This document shows, one piece after another, positions 26,387 through 35,635 of a stretch of DNA of 64,000 nucleotides. Positions within the stretch are counted from its first letter, which is position 1. Each line of letters begins with the position of its first letter. The notes under the pieces were generated by a model, which saw only the letters and a list, made by a program, of their open reading frames with translations, did not search any database and had not been told where the DNA came from. The position numbers were made by a program, and so were the translations under genes. Origin of the DNA: AP-15 sp963762575 (GTDB taxonomy: Bacteria; Pseudomonadota; Alphaproteobacteria; ATCC43930; CGMCC-115725); contig CAVXLL010000017.1 in the NCBI GenBank assembly GCA_963762575.1, positions 372,001-436,000 on the forward strand. The letters run 5' to 3'.

Positions 26387-26767
26387 ATGGCGGACGAGCA
26401 AACGGGCCTGTGGTTTGTCACCGAGGTCGAGACCAGCGAAACGGTTGAAGTTGTCGGAGGTGGCCGCAGCTCCGAGGATGTCGGCGGCGGCTTCGGCTCC
26501 GGCGCCGTGCAGGCGGTCCGCAAAAGCCTGACCCAGCGGGTGCAGATCAGCGCCGACGAGCTGAAAAGACAGATCGGCAATCTGCTCGCAGTCGTCGGCG
26601 ACGTATTCGATCAGTCGCGCGCCGAGACCGGGATGACGTTGGACGAGGTCGAGCTGTCGATCGAGATCAGCTCGGAAGGGCAGATCAGCATTCTCGGCAG
26701 CGGCGGGAAGATCGAAGGCAAGGGCGGCATCAAGCTCAGCTTCAAGCGCAACCCGGCCACGGCCTGA
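26387..26767 (+). CDS. Small Pepco-like domain protein next to the caspase-like gene
   Basis: Protein of 126 residues, starting at the ATG at 26387 with AAGGG upstream, 18 bp after the stop of the caspase-like gene. It reads a beta-strand start LWFVTEV, a variable Gly-rich loop, a helix with SADELKRQIGNLLAVVGDVF, and a conserved end VELSIEISSEGQISILGSGG and GIKLSFKR. This resembles the small Pepco/Trypco-type domains described beside caspase- and trypsin-like effectors in bacterial conflict systems. The name is from memory of that literature. A partner or substrate-adaptor role for the protease is an inference. Confidence 0.65.
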   Translation: MADEQTGLWFVTEVETSETVEVVGGGRSSEDVGGGFGSGAVQAVRKSLTQRVQISADELKRQIGNLLAVVGDVFDQSRAETGMTLDEVELSIEISSEGQISILGSGGKIEGKGGIKLSFKRNPATA

Positions 26768-26871
26768 TCACAGGCCGCGACCTATCAACCATTGCCCATA
26801 TGGCGCACAAAGGCACCCCGGATTGGGCAGGAACAGCTCCGCCCAGGACGCGCGACAGAAGGGAGAAAAAC

Positions 26872-27807
26872 ATGAAAGTAGGTTTTATTGGGCTCGGCAT
26901 GATGGGCAAGGGCATGGCGGCCAATTTGCAAAAGGCCGGCCATCAGCTCACGGTTCACGACCTCAGCCGCGCGGCGGCCGAGCCGTTTCTGGCAAAGGGC
27001 GCCGTTTGGGCCAATTCGCCGCGCCAAGTTGCCGAGGCGTCCGAGGTCGTATTCACCTCGCTGCCCGTCCCGGCCGATGTCGAGGCGGTGGCGCTGGGCT
27101 CGGGCGGGCTGATCGAGGGGATGCGCCCCGATACCGCATTTTTCGATATGTCGACCAATTCGGTGGCGGTGGTGCGCAAGATCAACGCGGTCTTCGCCGA
27201 GAAGAACATCTACATGCTCGATTCGCCGGTCAGCGGTGGCCCGGGCGGCGCCGCCAGCGGCAAGATGGCGATCTGGGTCGGCGGCGACGAGCAGCAGTTC
27301 AACCGGCACAAGAGCGTGCTCGATGCGATGGGCGACCAGGCGCGCTATATCGGCCCGATCGGCGCCGGCACGATCGCCAAGCTGGTGCACAACTGCACCA
27401 GCGCCGTCATCGGCGTGGCGCTCGCCGAGGTGATGACGATGGGCATCAAGGCCGGGGTCGAACCGCTCGAATTGTGGGAGGCCGTGCGCCAGGGCGCGAC
27501 CGGGCGCCAGCGCACCTTCGACCGGCTCGGCAAGTTCCTCAGCAGCAGCTACGACCCCGCCGATTTCGCGCTGCGCCTGTTGCACAAGGACGTCTCGCTC
27601 GGGGTCGGGCTCGGGCGCGAGGTTGGGGTGCCGATGCGGCTCGCCAATCTGGCGCTCGAGGAACTGACCGAGGCGATGAACCGCGGCTGGGGGCAGCGCG
27701 ACAGCCGTGTCAGTGGGCTCTTGCAAGTCGAGCGCGCCAAGATCCCGCCGCTCGCCGTCGACCCAGTCAAGATCCAGGCGGTGCTCGATCGCGACCAGCA
27801 GAAATAG
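26872..27807 (+). CDS. 3-hydroxyisobutyrate dehydrogenase-family NAD(P) oxidoreductase
   Basis: Protein of 311 residues from the ATG at 26872 (AGGGAG upstream). N-terminal Rossmann motif VGFIGLGMMGKGMAANL, substrate signature DSPVSGGPGGAASGKMAIWV, and the catalytic Lys at residue 170 in GAGTIAKLVHNC. The family oxidises beta-hydroxyacids such as 3-hydroxyisobutyrate or reduces tartronate semialdehyde. The DctP remnant just downstream suggests a former transport/catabolism unit for a small hydroxyacid. The exact substrate is not shown. Confidence 0.88.
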   Translation: MKVGFIGLGMMGKGMAANLQKAGHQLTVHDLSRAAAEPFLAKGAVWANSPRQVAEASEVVFTSLPVPADVEAVALGSGGLIEGMRPDTAFFDMSTNSVAVVRKINAVFAEKNIYMLDSPVSGGPGGAASGKMAIWVGGDEQQFNRHKSVLDAMGDQARYIGPIGAGTIAKLVHNCTSAVIGVALAEVMTMGIKAGVEPLELWEAVRQGATGRQRTFDRLGKFLSSSYDPADFALRLLHKDVSLGVGLGREVGVPMRLANLALEELTEAMNRGWGQRDSRVSGLLQVERAKIPPLAVDPVKIQAVLDRDQQK

Positions 27808-27957
27808 CTCCGCGACTTGCTGGCATCATCCGCGGCGGCAACGCGGCGCGCGTCGTCGGGATCAAGGAGGCCGCCAAATGGGGAGCGGCTCTGCGGTTCG
27901 AACTATTTCTCGTAAGGGAGATTACGCAGGCGTTGGTGCTCAATCGTCTAGATTACG

Positions 27958-28437
27958 ATGTTTATGGCGGCGGTGACCCGGGCCGGGGCCGCCGGGGCCC
28001 GCCACTTCAGTTTCGCGTATGACCAACCCCATAGCACTGCCAATGGGATCGCGGCCGACACTTTCGCCAACAAACTGCAGGAGTTGAGCAACGGGACGGA
28101 TGGTCATCGATCAGTTTCCCGGGGGCGCAGCCGGGCCAGGAGCCCCAAGTCCTCCAAAAGCTGCGGGCCGGCGGCGTTGATTTGCGATTATCTCGACGGC
28201 GAACTCGGCAACCGTGCAGCCGGAATCGGGGGTGTTTTCGATCCATTTCGTTTCGCTCGGAAGACCATCTCGAAAAGGCGCTCGCCGATCCCGCCGTGGT
28301 CGCCGCATTTACGGAAATGAGTGACCGCCTTATCTGCGCAGGTCCGGCAACACCAAACAGATCTGGTTCTGGCGCACGTAGAAGCTCGAAATGCGCCTTT
28401 CGGAAGATCTCGTTTCCCGCCTGCCTGACCGCCAATG
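27958..28437 (+). pseudogene. TRAP transporter solute receptor (DctP), decayed remnant
   Basis: Pieces of a DctP-type periplasmic receptor can be followed in changing frames: ARHFSFAYDQPHSTANGIAA, ANKLQELSNGT, then LQKLRAGGVDL, PESGVFSIHFVFRSEDHLEK and ALADPAVVAAFTEM. At least three shifts are needed, and the conserved GxxL and membrane-proximal C-terminal half is lacking. TRAP receptors bind organic acids for uptake. Nothing functional remains. Sequence 28438-28567 shows no gene. Confidence 0.65.
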
Positions 28438-28567
28438 ACCGGAAAAGGCAGCTTGGAAACGGCGCATGTCAGCGCAACAGTGGATACAAAACCCACTATA
28501 ATATAAACATATCCGAGCAAGCTTCGGGACGAGCCAAAAAGCCTTCGAATTAACCCATTGAGAGGTT

Positions 28568-28645
28568 TGGCGCGCCCGAGAGGAGTTCGAACCCCTAACC
28601 CCCAGATCCGTAGTCTGGTGCTCTATCCAATTGAGCTACGGGCGC
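28568..28645 (-). tRNA. tRNA-Arg(ACG), T loop one base too long
   Basis: Reads GCGCCCGTAGCTCAATTGG at the 5' end, a D arm GCTC/GAGC, and an anticodon arm CCAGA-CTACGGA-TCTGG giving anticodon ACG. The acceptor strand ends CGGGCGC, then G and an encoded CCA. The T arm reads AGGGG-TTCGAACT-CCTCT, an eight-base loop where seven is the rule. This is either an unusual tRNA or a one-base insertion error near 28581-28590. It lies just upstream of the rlmI-like gene on the other strand. Confidence 0.92.
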
Positions 28646-28765
28646 CTGCCAAGAGCGGGCCGGCGGTGCGCGGCGGCCACAACTACTCCACCGCGGTCCC
28701 GGAACGCAAGGCGCATCGTCGCGCCCGCGGTGGCCGCCCGCTGTTGCGGCAACCACATAGGGCGG

Positions 28766-29998
28766 ATGGGCTCCGATACAATAGCGGCGTACCAGGCTGC
28801 CGCGGACGATCCGGCAACCCGGCCGTCGATCGCGCTGCTCGCCGGACGGCACCGGCGCGCCGAAGGCGGCCATCCGTGGATTTATTCAAACGAAATAGTC
28901 ATGGATGCGGCGGCTAAGGCGCTCGCACCCGGCAGTCTGGTCACCTTGCGGCGCGCCAACTCCAGCCCGCTCGGCGTCGCGATGTACAACCCGCATACCC
29001 TGCTCGCCGCACGCCTGCTCGACCGCGACGCAGTCCGGCCGATCGGCCGCCGCTTTTTCGTCCGGCGGATCGGGCGGGCGCTCAAGTTGCGCGAGCGCGT
29101 GTTCGACGAGCCCTTTTACCGTCTTGTGCATGCCGAAGCCGACGGGGCGCCGGGTCTCGTAATCGACCGCTTCGGAACGGTTCTCGTGGTGCAGTCGAAT
29201 GCCGCCGGAATGGCGCGGCTCGAGCCGGTCGTCCTCGACGCGCTCGGCGAATTGCTGAGCCCCGAGGCCATCGTGCTGCGCAATGACAGCCCGGCGCGGG
29301 CGCTCGAAGGACTGGCATCCGAGACGCGGGTGGCAAGAGGCAGTCTGGATGGCCCGGTGGAAGTCCACGAGAACGGCGCCGTGTTCCACGCCGATCTGCT
29401 CGCCGGGCAGAAGACCGGCTGGTTCTTCGACCAGCGCGATAACCGGCGCTTCATTGCCGCCCTGGCGCATGACGCGCGGGTTCTCGATCTCTATTGCTTT
29501 ACCGGCGGGTTTGCGGTCCAGGCGGCGCGGGCTGGGGCGGCTGCCGTCCTCGGCATCGACCGTTCCGAGCCGGCGCTGGCGCTCGCCATCGAGGCGGCAG
29601 AGCTCAACGGGGTCAGCCGAACCTGCTCGTTTCGCCGCGGCGAAGCCTTTGCCGAAGCCGGCGGGCTCGCCGCCAAGGACGAGCGCTTCGACATCGTGAT
29701 CGCGGACCCCCCGGCCTTCGCCAAATCGCGCAAGGAGGTGCCGGCGGCATTGCGCGGCTATCGCAAGTTGGCCCGGCTCGCCGCCTCCGTGACCGCGGCC
29801 GGCGGCATCCTCTTCGTCGCTTCCTGCTCGTTCCATGTCGGGGCGGGCGACTTCGCCGAGGCGGTGCGCCGCGGGCTCGCCGATGCCGGCCGGGCCGGCC
29901 GCATCCTGCGGGCCGCCGGCGCCGATGCCGGTCACCCGATCCACCCGGCATTGCCGGAGACCGCCTATCTCAAGACCTTGACCTTGGCCCTCGACTGA
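28766..29998 (+). CDS. RlmI-like 23S rRNA (cytosine-C5) methyltransferase
   Basis: About 410 residues from the ATG at 28766; a longer frame to 28631 overlaps the tRNA and is rejected. The N-terminal PUA-like domain has RRAEGGHPWIYSNEI. The central part has GWFFDQRDNRRFIAAL, and the SAM-binding loop follows as VLDLYCFTGGFAVQAA. The base-flipping motif is DPPAFAKSRKE and the likely catalytic Cys lies in VASCSFHVG. The family methylates cytosine in 23S rRNA (m5C1962 in E. coli). The exact position in this organism is inferred. Confidence 0.88.
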   Translation: MGSDTIAAYQAAADDPATRPSIALLAGRHRRAEGGHPWIYSNEIVMDAAAKALAPGSLVTLRRANSSPLGVAMYNPHTLLAARLLDRDAVRPIGRRFFVRRIGRALKLRERVFDEPFYRLVHAEADGAPGLVIDRFGTVLVVQSNAAGMARLEPVVLDALGELLSPEAIVLRNDSPARALEGLASETRVARGSLDGPVEVHENGAVFHADLLAGQKTGWFFDQRDNRRFIAALAHDARVLDLYCFTGGFAVQAARAGAAAVLGIDRSEPALALAIEAAELNGVSRTCSFRRGEAFAEAGGLAAKDERFDIVIADPPAFAKSRKEVPAALRGYRKLARLAASVTAAGGILFVASCSFHVGAGDFAEAVRRGLADAGRAGRILRAAGADAGHPIHPALPETAYLKTLTLALD

Positions 29999-30097
29999 AA
30001 GGGGCCACACGGGGCTCGCCCTGCGGCTACTATTGAGGTGTTTGGGCGTATAATCGTCAGTGGATGGGTTCGATACCGACGCGTGCAGGATGGCGCA

Positions 30098-31741
30098 ATG
30101 CTGACCCTTGTTGATCTCGCCGGCGCGATCGCACTGCTGATTTGGGGCGTGCATATGGTCCAGACCGGGATCACGCGCGCCTTCGGCCCTCAGCTGCGGC
30201 GCGCGCTCGGCTACGCGCTCGGCAACCGTTTCAAAGCCTTCCTGGCCGGCTTGGGCGTAACCGCAATACTCCAGAGCAGCACGGCCACGGGGCTGATGGT
30301 GACGGCATTCGCCGCCGGCGGGCTCGTCGACCTCGTGCCGGCGCTGGCGGTGATGCTGGGCGCCAACGTCGGGACCACGCTGATCGTGCAGGTGCTGTCC
30401 TTTGATGTTTCTCGGGTTTCGTTCCTGTTCATTCTGATCGGCGTGTTCATGTTCAGACGCAGCGGGGTTACGCGCACGCGCGACCTCGGCCGGGTGGGAA
30501 TCGGGCTTGGTCTGATGCTGATCGCGCTTCAGCACCTCTTCACGATGATCACTCCCTACGAGGACGTGCCGAGCCTGCGGATGCTGCTCGGCGCGGTCAC
30601 GACCGATCCGCTGATCGACATTCTGCTGGCCGCCGGATTGACCTGGGCGGCGCATTCGAGCGTCGCCGTCGTGTTGTTGATCATGACCTTTGCGGCCCAA
30701 TCGGTGGTGCCGCCGCACGCCGCGTTTGCGCTTGTGCTCGGGGCCAACCTCGGTACCGCCCTCAACCCCTTGCTCGAAAGCGGCATAGGCGGCGACCCGG
30801 CCGCCAAGCGCTTGCCGATCGGCAATCTGATCAACCGCGTTGTCGGCTGTGCATTGGCCCTCGCCCTTCTGAACTGGATCGGCCCGGCGCTCGTCACGAT
30901 CGAGCCCGATGCGGGACGCGCCGTCGCCGATTTTCACACCGGCTTCAACATTGTCCTGGCGCTGCTGTTCTTCCCGCTGCTGAAACCGTTCGCTCGGTTG
31001 CTCGTGCGTCTTCTGCCCGCCCGCGTCGACACGGCCGATCCAGCGCAGCCGATCTATCTCGACTGGGCGGCGCGCGAGACGCCCAGCATCGCGCTCGGCG
31101 GCGCCGCGCGCGAGGCGCTGCGAATGGTCGATGTGTTCGAGGCCATGCTGCGGGGTGCGCTCAATTCGCTCAATCGCGGCGATCGCAAGCGCGTCACCGA
31201 GACCGCGCGAATGGACAACGTGCTCGATCGGCTCGACACCGCGATCAAGGAATATCTGACCTCCCTCGATACCGACGCGCTCGACGACACAGATCACCGA
31301 CGGCTGGCGGAAATCCTCGCGTTCACGACCAACCTCGAGCACGCCGGCGATATCGTCGAGAAGAGCCTGATGGCGCTTGCCGCCAAACGCATCAAACGCG
31401 GCGTCAGCTTCTCTCACGCTGGCCGGGACGAGATCCGCGAGATGATCGAGCGGCTGATCAGCAACGCACGCGCGGCTGCTGCCGTGTTCATCACGGAAGA
31501 CCCGCGGGCGGCCCGCCAACTCCTCGGCGAAAAGGAAGTTTTCCGCGAGATCGAAGCACGCACAACCGAGGAATATTTCGGACGGGCCCGCGCCGGCCGG
31601 GCAGAGACCATTGAAATGAGCAAGCTCCTCCTCGACATCGTACGCGATCTAAAGAGGGTCAACGCTCATCTGGCGGCGGCCGCCTATCCAATCCTCGAGG
31701 GGCGCGGCGAATTGCTGCCGAGTAGGCTCAAGCAAGACTAA
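30098..31741 (+). CDS. Na+/phosphate cotransporter of the NptA type with PhoU-like C-terminus
   Basis: Protein of 547 residues from the ATG at 30098. Two inverted Na/Pi halves carry the QSST-type motif: ILQSSTATGLMVTAFAAGG and AHSSVAVVLLIMTFAAQSV, with GANVGTTLIVQ and GANLGTALNPLL between helices. The C-terminal 200 residues are a helical PhoU-like domain (NLEHAGDIVEKSLMALA). It acts at the inner membrane, importing phosphate with sodium. An upstream in-frame start at 30038 is less likely. It ends 14 bp before hisE. Confidence 0.88.
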   Translation: MLTLVDLAGAIALLIWGVHMVQTGITRAFGPQLRRALGYALGNRFKAFLAGLGVTAILQSSTATGLMVTAFAAGGLVDLVPALAVMLGANVGTTLIVQVLSFDVSRVSFLFILIGVFMFRRSGVTRTRDLGRVGIGLGLMLIALQHLFTMITPYEDVPSLRMLLGAVTTDPLIDILLAAGLTWAAHSSVAVVLLIMTFAAQSVVPPHAAFALVLGANLGTALNPLLESGIGGDPAAKRLPIGNLINRVVGCALALALLNWIGPALVTIEPDAGRAVADFHTGFNIVLALLFFPLLKPFARLLVRLLPARVDTADPAQPIYLDWAARETPSIALGGAAREALRMVDVFEAMLRGALNSLNRGDRKRVTETARMDNVLDRLDTAIKEYLTSLDTDALDDTDHRRLAEILAFTTNLEHAGDIVEKSLMALAAKRIKRGVSFSHAGRDEIREMIERLISNARAAAAVFITEDPRAARQLLGEKEVFREIEARTTEEYFGRARAGRAETIEMSKLLLDIVRDLKRVNAHLAAAAYPILEGRGELLPSRLKQD

Positions 31742-31755
31742 GTTGCGGGGTTAGA

Positions 31756-32133
31756 GTGGCGCGTACAAAGAAAAAGCGAGCGGGGAAAAGCCTCGTTCCC
31801 GATCGAATTGTGGAATTGGAAACGGCAATTACCGGCGTGCGCGACGGGCGAAAAACCAGCCCACGCACGTCACGGCTACTCGCGGGAGGCATCCCGAGAA
31901 TGGCACAAAAGCTGGCCGAAGAAGCGACCGAAGTCGTCATCGAAGCCGTTCGTGGCGAGCGCTCCGCGGTAATCTACGAGAGCGTCGACCTCCTCTACAA
32001 TCTCGTCGTGCTGTGGAGCGAACTCGGGATTACCGCCTCCGAGATCTGGGCCGAGATGGATCGCCGCCGGGCGCTGCTTGGGATGGCGGAGAAGCTGCCG
32101 AAAGAAGCCGGCACCTCTACTCCCATCAACTAG
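31756..32133 (+). CDS. hisE: Phosphoribosyl-ATP pyrophosphatase-like protein (HisE family)
   Basis: Protein of 125 residues starting at a GTG at 31756. The all-alpha NTP pyrophosphatase core KLAEEATEVVIEAVRGER and VIYESVDLLYNLVVLW gives the acidic EExxE and ExxD metal-binding pattern of HisE, which converts phosphoribosyl-ATP to phosphoribosyl-AMP in histidine synthesis. No other his gene is close. The N-terminal 30 residues are longer and more basic than in many HisE proteins, so a related MazG-like house-cleaning role is possible. Its stop overlaps the end of the convergent MFS gene by 4 bp. Confidence 0.78.
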   Translation: MARTKKKRAGKSLVPDRIVELETAITGVRDGRKTSPRTSRLLAGGIPRMAQKLAEEATEVVIEAVRGERSAVIYESVDLLYNLVVLWSELGITASEIWAEMDRRRALLGMAEKLPKEAGTSTPIN

Positions 32134-33314
32134 TCAGCGGAATTCCCGCACCCGACGATGGCCCGGTGCGGGCGCAGCAGGAAGAGTGAGCCGAAGGCGG
32201 CAAGGCAAAGCCCGGCCGACAATCCCAGTGCCCCGATCCCGACCCGGTCGAGCAGCAAGCCGAACAGAAATGGAGCGGCTGATTGCAGCGTTCGGGCCGG
32301 GGCCGACAATACCCCGCTGCGCCGGCCATAACCTTCCGGTCCGAACAACGCCAGCGGCAAGGTGCCCTTGACGATCGTGATCATGCCGTTGCCGGCGCCG
32401 TGCAACAGCGCGAACGCGACGATGCCGGGAACCCCGAACAATGCGATGAATGCGGCGCCGACCGGATGCAGGACCGAAGCGACCCGCGCCGAAAAGATCG
32501 GGTGGAACGAGCGGAATAACCCGAACTCGACGAGCCGGGCGCCGACCTGAGCGGGACCGACGAGCGCCGCGGCGGCGATTGCAGCTGTCGACGATGCACC
32601 AGCTACCTGCAGCAAGCCCGGCAGATGCGCCGCCATGGCTCCCTGCACGAACCACGTGGCGGCGAAAAAGAAAGCCAGGATTGGCATCGTCGCGCGCGGC
32701 GGCTCGGCCGGCGGCAATTCCGTCGCGGCCCGCGCCAGTGTGGCCGGCCTCCCGTGCCGCGGGATGAATAGCCAGTTTGACGGGGCGGCGAGCATTAGGT
32801 TCAGTCCCGCCCACATCAGGCAGGCCGCGCGCCAACCGAATTCGTGCAGGAACACTGCGCTCATCGGCCAGCCGATCGTGCTGGCAAAGCCGGCGATCAA
32901 CGTAATCCCGGTAATCGAGCTGCGTGCCTCGCGGCCGTAGAGCCAGGTCAACGCAGCAAAGGCGGCATCGTAGAGGCCCATGCCAATACCGACGCCCAGC
33001 ACCGTCCAGGCAATGATCAGCCCTACGATGCCGTGCGCCGCAGCGAGGATCACCAATCCGGCAGCGATCACCAAGTTCGAGACAGCGAGAAGAACGCGAC
33101 CGCCATGGCGGTCGATCAGCCGGCCGACCGATGGGCCCACTGCGGCGGACAGGAGCAGCGCTCCCGAAAACAGGCCAAAGAACACGCTGTCCGGCAGATG
33201 TAGCGCATCGGCGATCGGAGCCCCGAGTATCGCCGGCATGTAATAGCTCGATGCCCAAGCGATGGTCTGCGTCGTACCGAGCGCGGCGACAACGATCGCC
33301 CGGTGGGTCTTCAC
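32130..33314 (-). CDS. MFS transporter (monocarboxylate/oxalate-like group)
   Basis: Protein of 394 residues with about 12 predicted membrane helices and the MFS loop motif VGRLIDRHGGRVLL after helix 2. N-terminus: IVVAALGTTQTIAWASSYYM, like several uncharacterised alphaproteobacterial MFS proteins. The substrate is unknown. It lies 21 bp downstream of a second MFS gene on the same strand, and the pair is divergent from the LysR gene, which may control both. Confidence 0.85.
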   Translation of the reverse strand: MKTHRAIVVAALGTTQTIAWASSYYMPAILGAPIADALHLPDSVFFGLFSGALLLSAAVGPSVGRLIDRHGGRVLLAVSNLVIAAGLVILAAAHGIVGLIIAWTVLGVGIGMGLYDAAFAALTWLYGREARSSITGITLIAGFASTIGWPMSAVFLHEFGWRAACLMWAGLNLMLAAPSNWLFIPRHGRPATLARAATELPPAEPPRATMPILAFFFAATWFVQGAMAAHLPGLLQVAGASSTAAIAAAALVGPAQVGARLVEFGLFRSFHPIFSARVASVLHPVGAAFIALFGVPGIVAFALLHGAGNGMITIVKGTLPLALFGPEGYGRRSGVLSAPARTLQSAAPFLFGLLLDRVGIGALGLSAGLCLAAFGSLFLLRPHRAIVGCGNSAD

Positions 33315-33335
33315 CGCGTCAGCACCGGCGGCATC

Positions 33336-34559
33336 TCATTTGAGCGCGTCGAGAGCACGGCGCAGCTGCCAGGCCAGCGGAAGCGTCAACAGAACCACTG
33401 CGGCGACGAGCAGCATCGCTGGGGTGAGGCCGATCGCATCGCTGAACAGACCGTATAGAGCAGGCGCCAATGCCCCAGCGCCGATCGTGCCGGTATAGAA
33501 AACGCCAAAGGCGCTCTCCCGACGCTCCGCCGTCACGAGCTCGGGCACGGTGCCGTAGAGGACCGATGATGTGCCATTGAGCGCCACGCCGAGGATCGGC
33601 AACAGCGCCAAGGCCGCGCCTATCGGCAACGGAAGGAGAGCCAGGATGCCCGCTGCGGTGGCCCCTTCGGTGATCAGTACCGTGGTCAATACTCCGAGCC
33701 GCGCCCCGACGAAACCGCAGACGAGCTTGCCGGTGGCACCGCCGGCGAAGATCAGTGTCAACGCGACGCCGATCTCCGGAATCCCGGCACCCTTCGCGCG
33801 CAACAGAAACGGCAGGAAGGTGAGAAAACCCATCCGTGTCGCGCTGTCGATGACGCCAATGGTCAGGAGCAGGGCGAAGCCGCTGCGTGGCGGATCGGCG
33901 CGTTCCTGAGTTTTGCTGTTCGAGGCTGGGGCGTCAGTGCGCCTGTCGCCCGCGGCAGGCACGCTCCACTGCGCAAGCAGAATGGCACCGGCGCCCAGCA
34001 ACGCGATGATCCCCACCGCTGCCGTCGCCAAACGCCAGGACATCACCGCAATCAGACCAGCGGTGACCGCCGGCAGCGCCATCTTGCCAAGGTCTCCGGC
34101 AAAATTGTAAGTGCCCAGCGCGCCGCGCGAGCGAGGCCCCTGATAAGCGGCGGCAACGAGGCTCGACGCGATCGGATGTTGGACGCTCGATCCGAAGCCC
34201 CCGAGGATCAGCGCGACGACCAGTATCGCGAAAGTCGAGCTCGCGCCAAGAGCCAGATAAGCAGCCCCCGCGACAGCCGTGCCGACTGCGAGCATCCTCG
34301 GTCCGCCTATCCGCGGTGCCAGGTTGGCTACCGGGACCTGCAAACCCGCCATCACGCCGGCATAAAGCGCGCGCAGTATGCCTATCGCGGCATAGCTCAA
34401 GGCGAATTCCGTCTGCAAGATTGGGAGCAGCAGATAGAGCGTGTCGGTCAAGCCATCATGGAGCGCATGGGCGCCGCAGGCCACCCAGAGCGCGCGCCTG
34501 CGGCCGCGATCGGGAGTGTCGGTACCGCCGGTTATCATCGAAAGAGCTGTAGTCATCAT
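33336..34559 (-). CDS. MFS transporter (Fsr/fosmidomycin-resistance-like)
   Basis: Protein of 407 residues with 12 helices. The start ACGAHALHDGLTDTLYLLLP is typical of the Fsr-like MFS branch, which exports drugs such as fosmidomycin. The helix 2-3 loop (PVANLAPRIGGPRML) and FGSSVQHPIASSLVAAAYQ also fit. Two ATGs stand at 34559 and 34556. It is divergent from the LysR gene (136 bp between starts), a classic arrangement for a LysR-regulated efflux gene. Confidence 0.85.
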   Translation of the reverse strand: MMTTALSMITGGTDTPDRGRRRALWVACGAHALHDGLTDTLYLLLPILQTEFALSYAAIGILRALYAGVMAGLQVPVANLAPRIGGPRMLAVGTAVAGAAYLALGASSTFAILVVALILGGFGSSVQHPIASSLVAAAYQGPRSRGALGTYNFAGDLGKMALPAVTAGLIAVMSWRLATAAVGIIALLGAGAILLAQWSVPAAGDRRTDAPASNSKTQERADPPRSGFALLLTIGVIDSATRMGFLTFLPFLLRAKGAGIPEIGVALTLIFAGGATGKLVCGFVGARLGVLTTVLITEGATAAGILALLPLPIGAALALLPILGVALNGTSSVLYGTVPELVTAERRESAFGVFYTGTIGAGALAPALYGLFSDAIGLTPAMLLVAAVVLLTLPLAWQLRRALDALK

Positions 34560-34675
34560 GAGGCCGTGCGATCAGCGGGGTTAACGGCGTTCGACACGGG
34601 CTCTTGCGGCCGCATCGATAGGGCATTTGGCATCATGATAACTTTGATGACAAACGACTTGTTCTGACCGGTGTA

Positions 34676-34692
34676 TGTGAGGAAAACTCACA
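34676..34692. promoter_or_regulatory. Inverted repeat at the LysR gene start
   Basis: TGTGAG-GAAAA-CTCACA, ending 3 bp before the LysR ATG and covering its ribosome-binding region. Its symmetry and position in the divergent MFS/LysR interval suggest an operator for autoregulation. The role is inferred. Confidence 0.4.
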
Positions 34693-34695
34693 ACT

Positions 34696-35624
34696 ATGGT
34701 TCGCGCTCGCTTGCCGCCGCTGAATGCGATCAAGGCCTTCGAGGCAGCCGCGCGACTTGGCAGCTTCACACGTGCCGCGGAAGAGCTGAACGTGACCCAC
34801 GGCGCGGTGAGCCGGCAGATACGCCTGCTCGAGGAATGGCTCGGCACCAGCCTCTTCCTGCGCACCAGCCGTAACGCCGTGCCGACGCGCGCCGGGACGG
34901 ATCTCTTGGCCGACGCCGGGCCCGCGCTCGACCAGCTTGCGAATGCCTCTTTGCGCGTCCAGAACGGTGGTAGGCCCGCGAAGTGCTCCACATATCGGCC
35001 CTTCCGACCTTCGCGATGCGCTGGCTGATCCCACGCCTGCCGGAATTTCAGCGGGAATATCCCGCACTGGAAACGCGGATCGTCACCGCGAGCACGCCGG
35101 CCGAACAGTTCGGTATGGACGTCGATGTCGTCGTCTCGGGCCCGGCGCGCCGGGCCGGTTGGGTTGGCAGCCGGTTTCTCGGCGAAGCGTACTTGCCGCT
35201 ATTGAGCCTCGGCCTGATGAGAGAGCGCCCGTTGCGCTCGCCGGCGGATCTCGAGCAGCACACGCTGCTCCATGCGGCGACGCGACGCCAAATGTGGCTG
35301 CGGTGGCTGACCGCGGCCGGCGTCCCCAGTCTAAAGCCGGCGCGGGATCAGGTCTTCGAGCATTTCTACTTCGCGATCCAGGCGGCAATCGAGGGACTGG
35401 GTGTGGCAATGGGCCCGTTGGCGCTCGTCAGGGATGAGCTGCGCGACGGACGGCTGGTGGCGCCGATCAAAGAACCGGCGATCAGGACGCGCGGGTATTT
35501 TGTTTATATGCCGGACACGAATAGCGAGGCTCCGGCGGTCACCGCACTACGGCAGTGGCTGAACAGCGCCGGCCGCTTGGCGGAAGCCGAATTTCCCGCC
35601 TACCTCTCCTCAACTCGGCGTTGA
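34696..35624 (+). CDS. LysR-family regulator (GcvA-like), single frameshift
   Basis: N-terminal winged helix: PPLNAIKAFEAAARLGSFT, AAEELNVTHGAVSRQIRLLE. The first frame ends after NGGRPAKCSTY. The neighbouring frame continues at once with the effector domain REVLHISALPTFAMRWLIPR to ATRRQMWLRWLTAAG and the stop at 35624. Adding one C in the CCC of AGGCCCGCGAAG near 34975 makes a normal regulator of about 310 residues. It probably controls the divergent MFS genes. I treat it as one gene with a possible assembly error; otherwise it is a recent pseudogene. Confidence 0.82.
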
Positions 35625-35635
35625 GCAGTCTGGCG

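Noticed and set aside
28631..28765. Longer start for the rlmI-like gene at 28631
   Set aside because: It would overlap the tRNA-Arg gene and adds residues without conservation.
28886..31519. Very long open frame on the minus strand (877 codons) across the rlmI-like and Na/Pi genes
   Set aside because: It is antisense to two clearly conserved genes and has an Arg/Glu/His-rich composition typical of shadow frames in GC-rich DNA.
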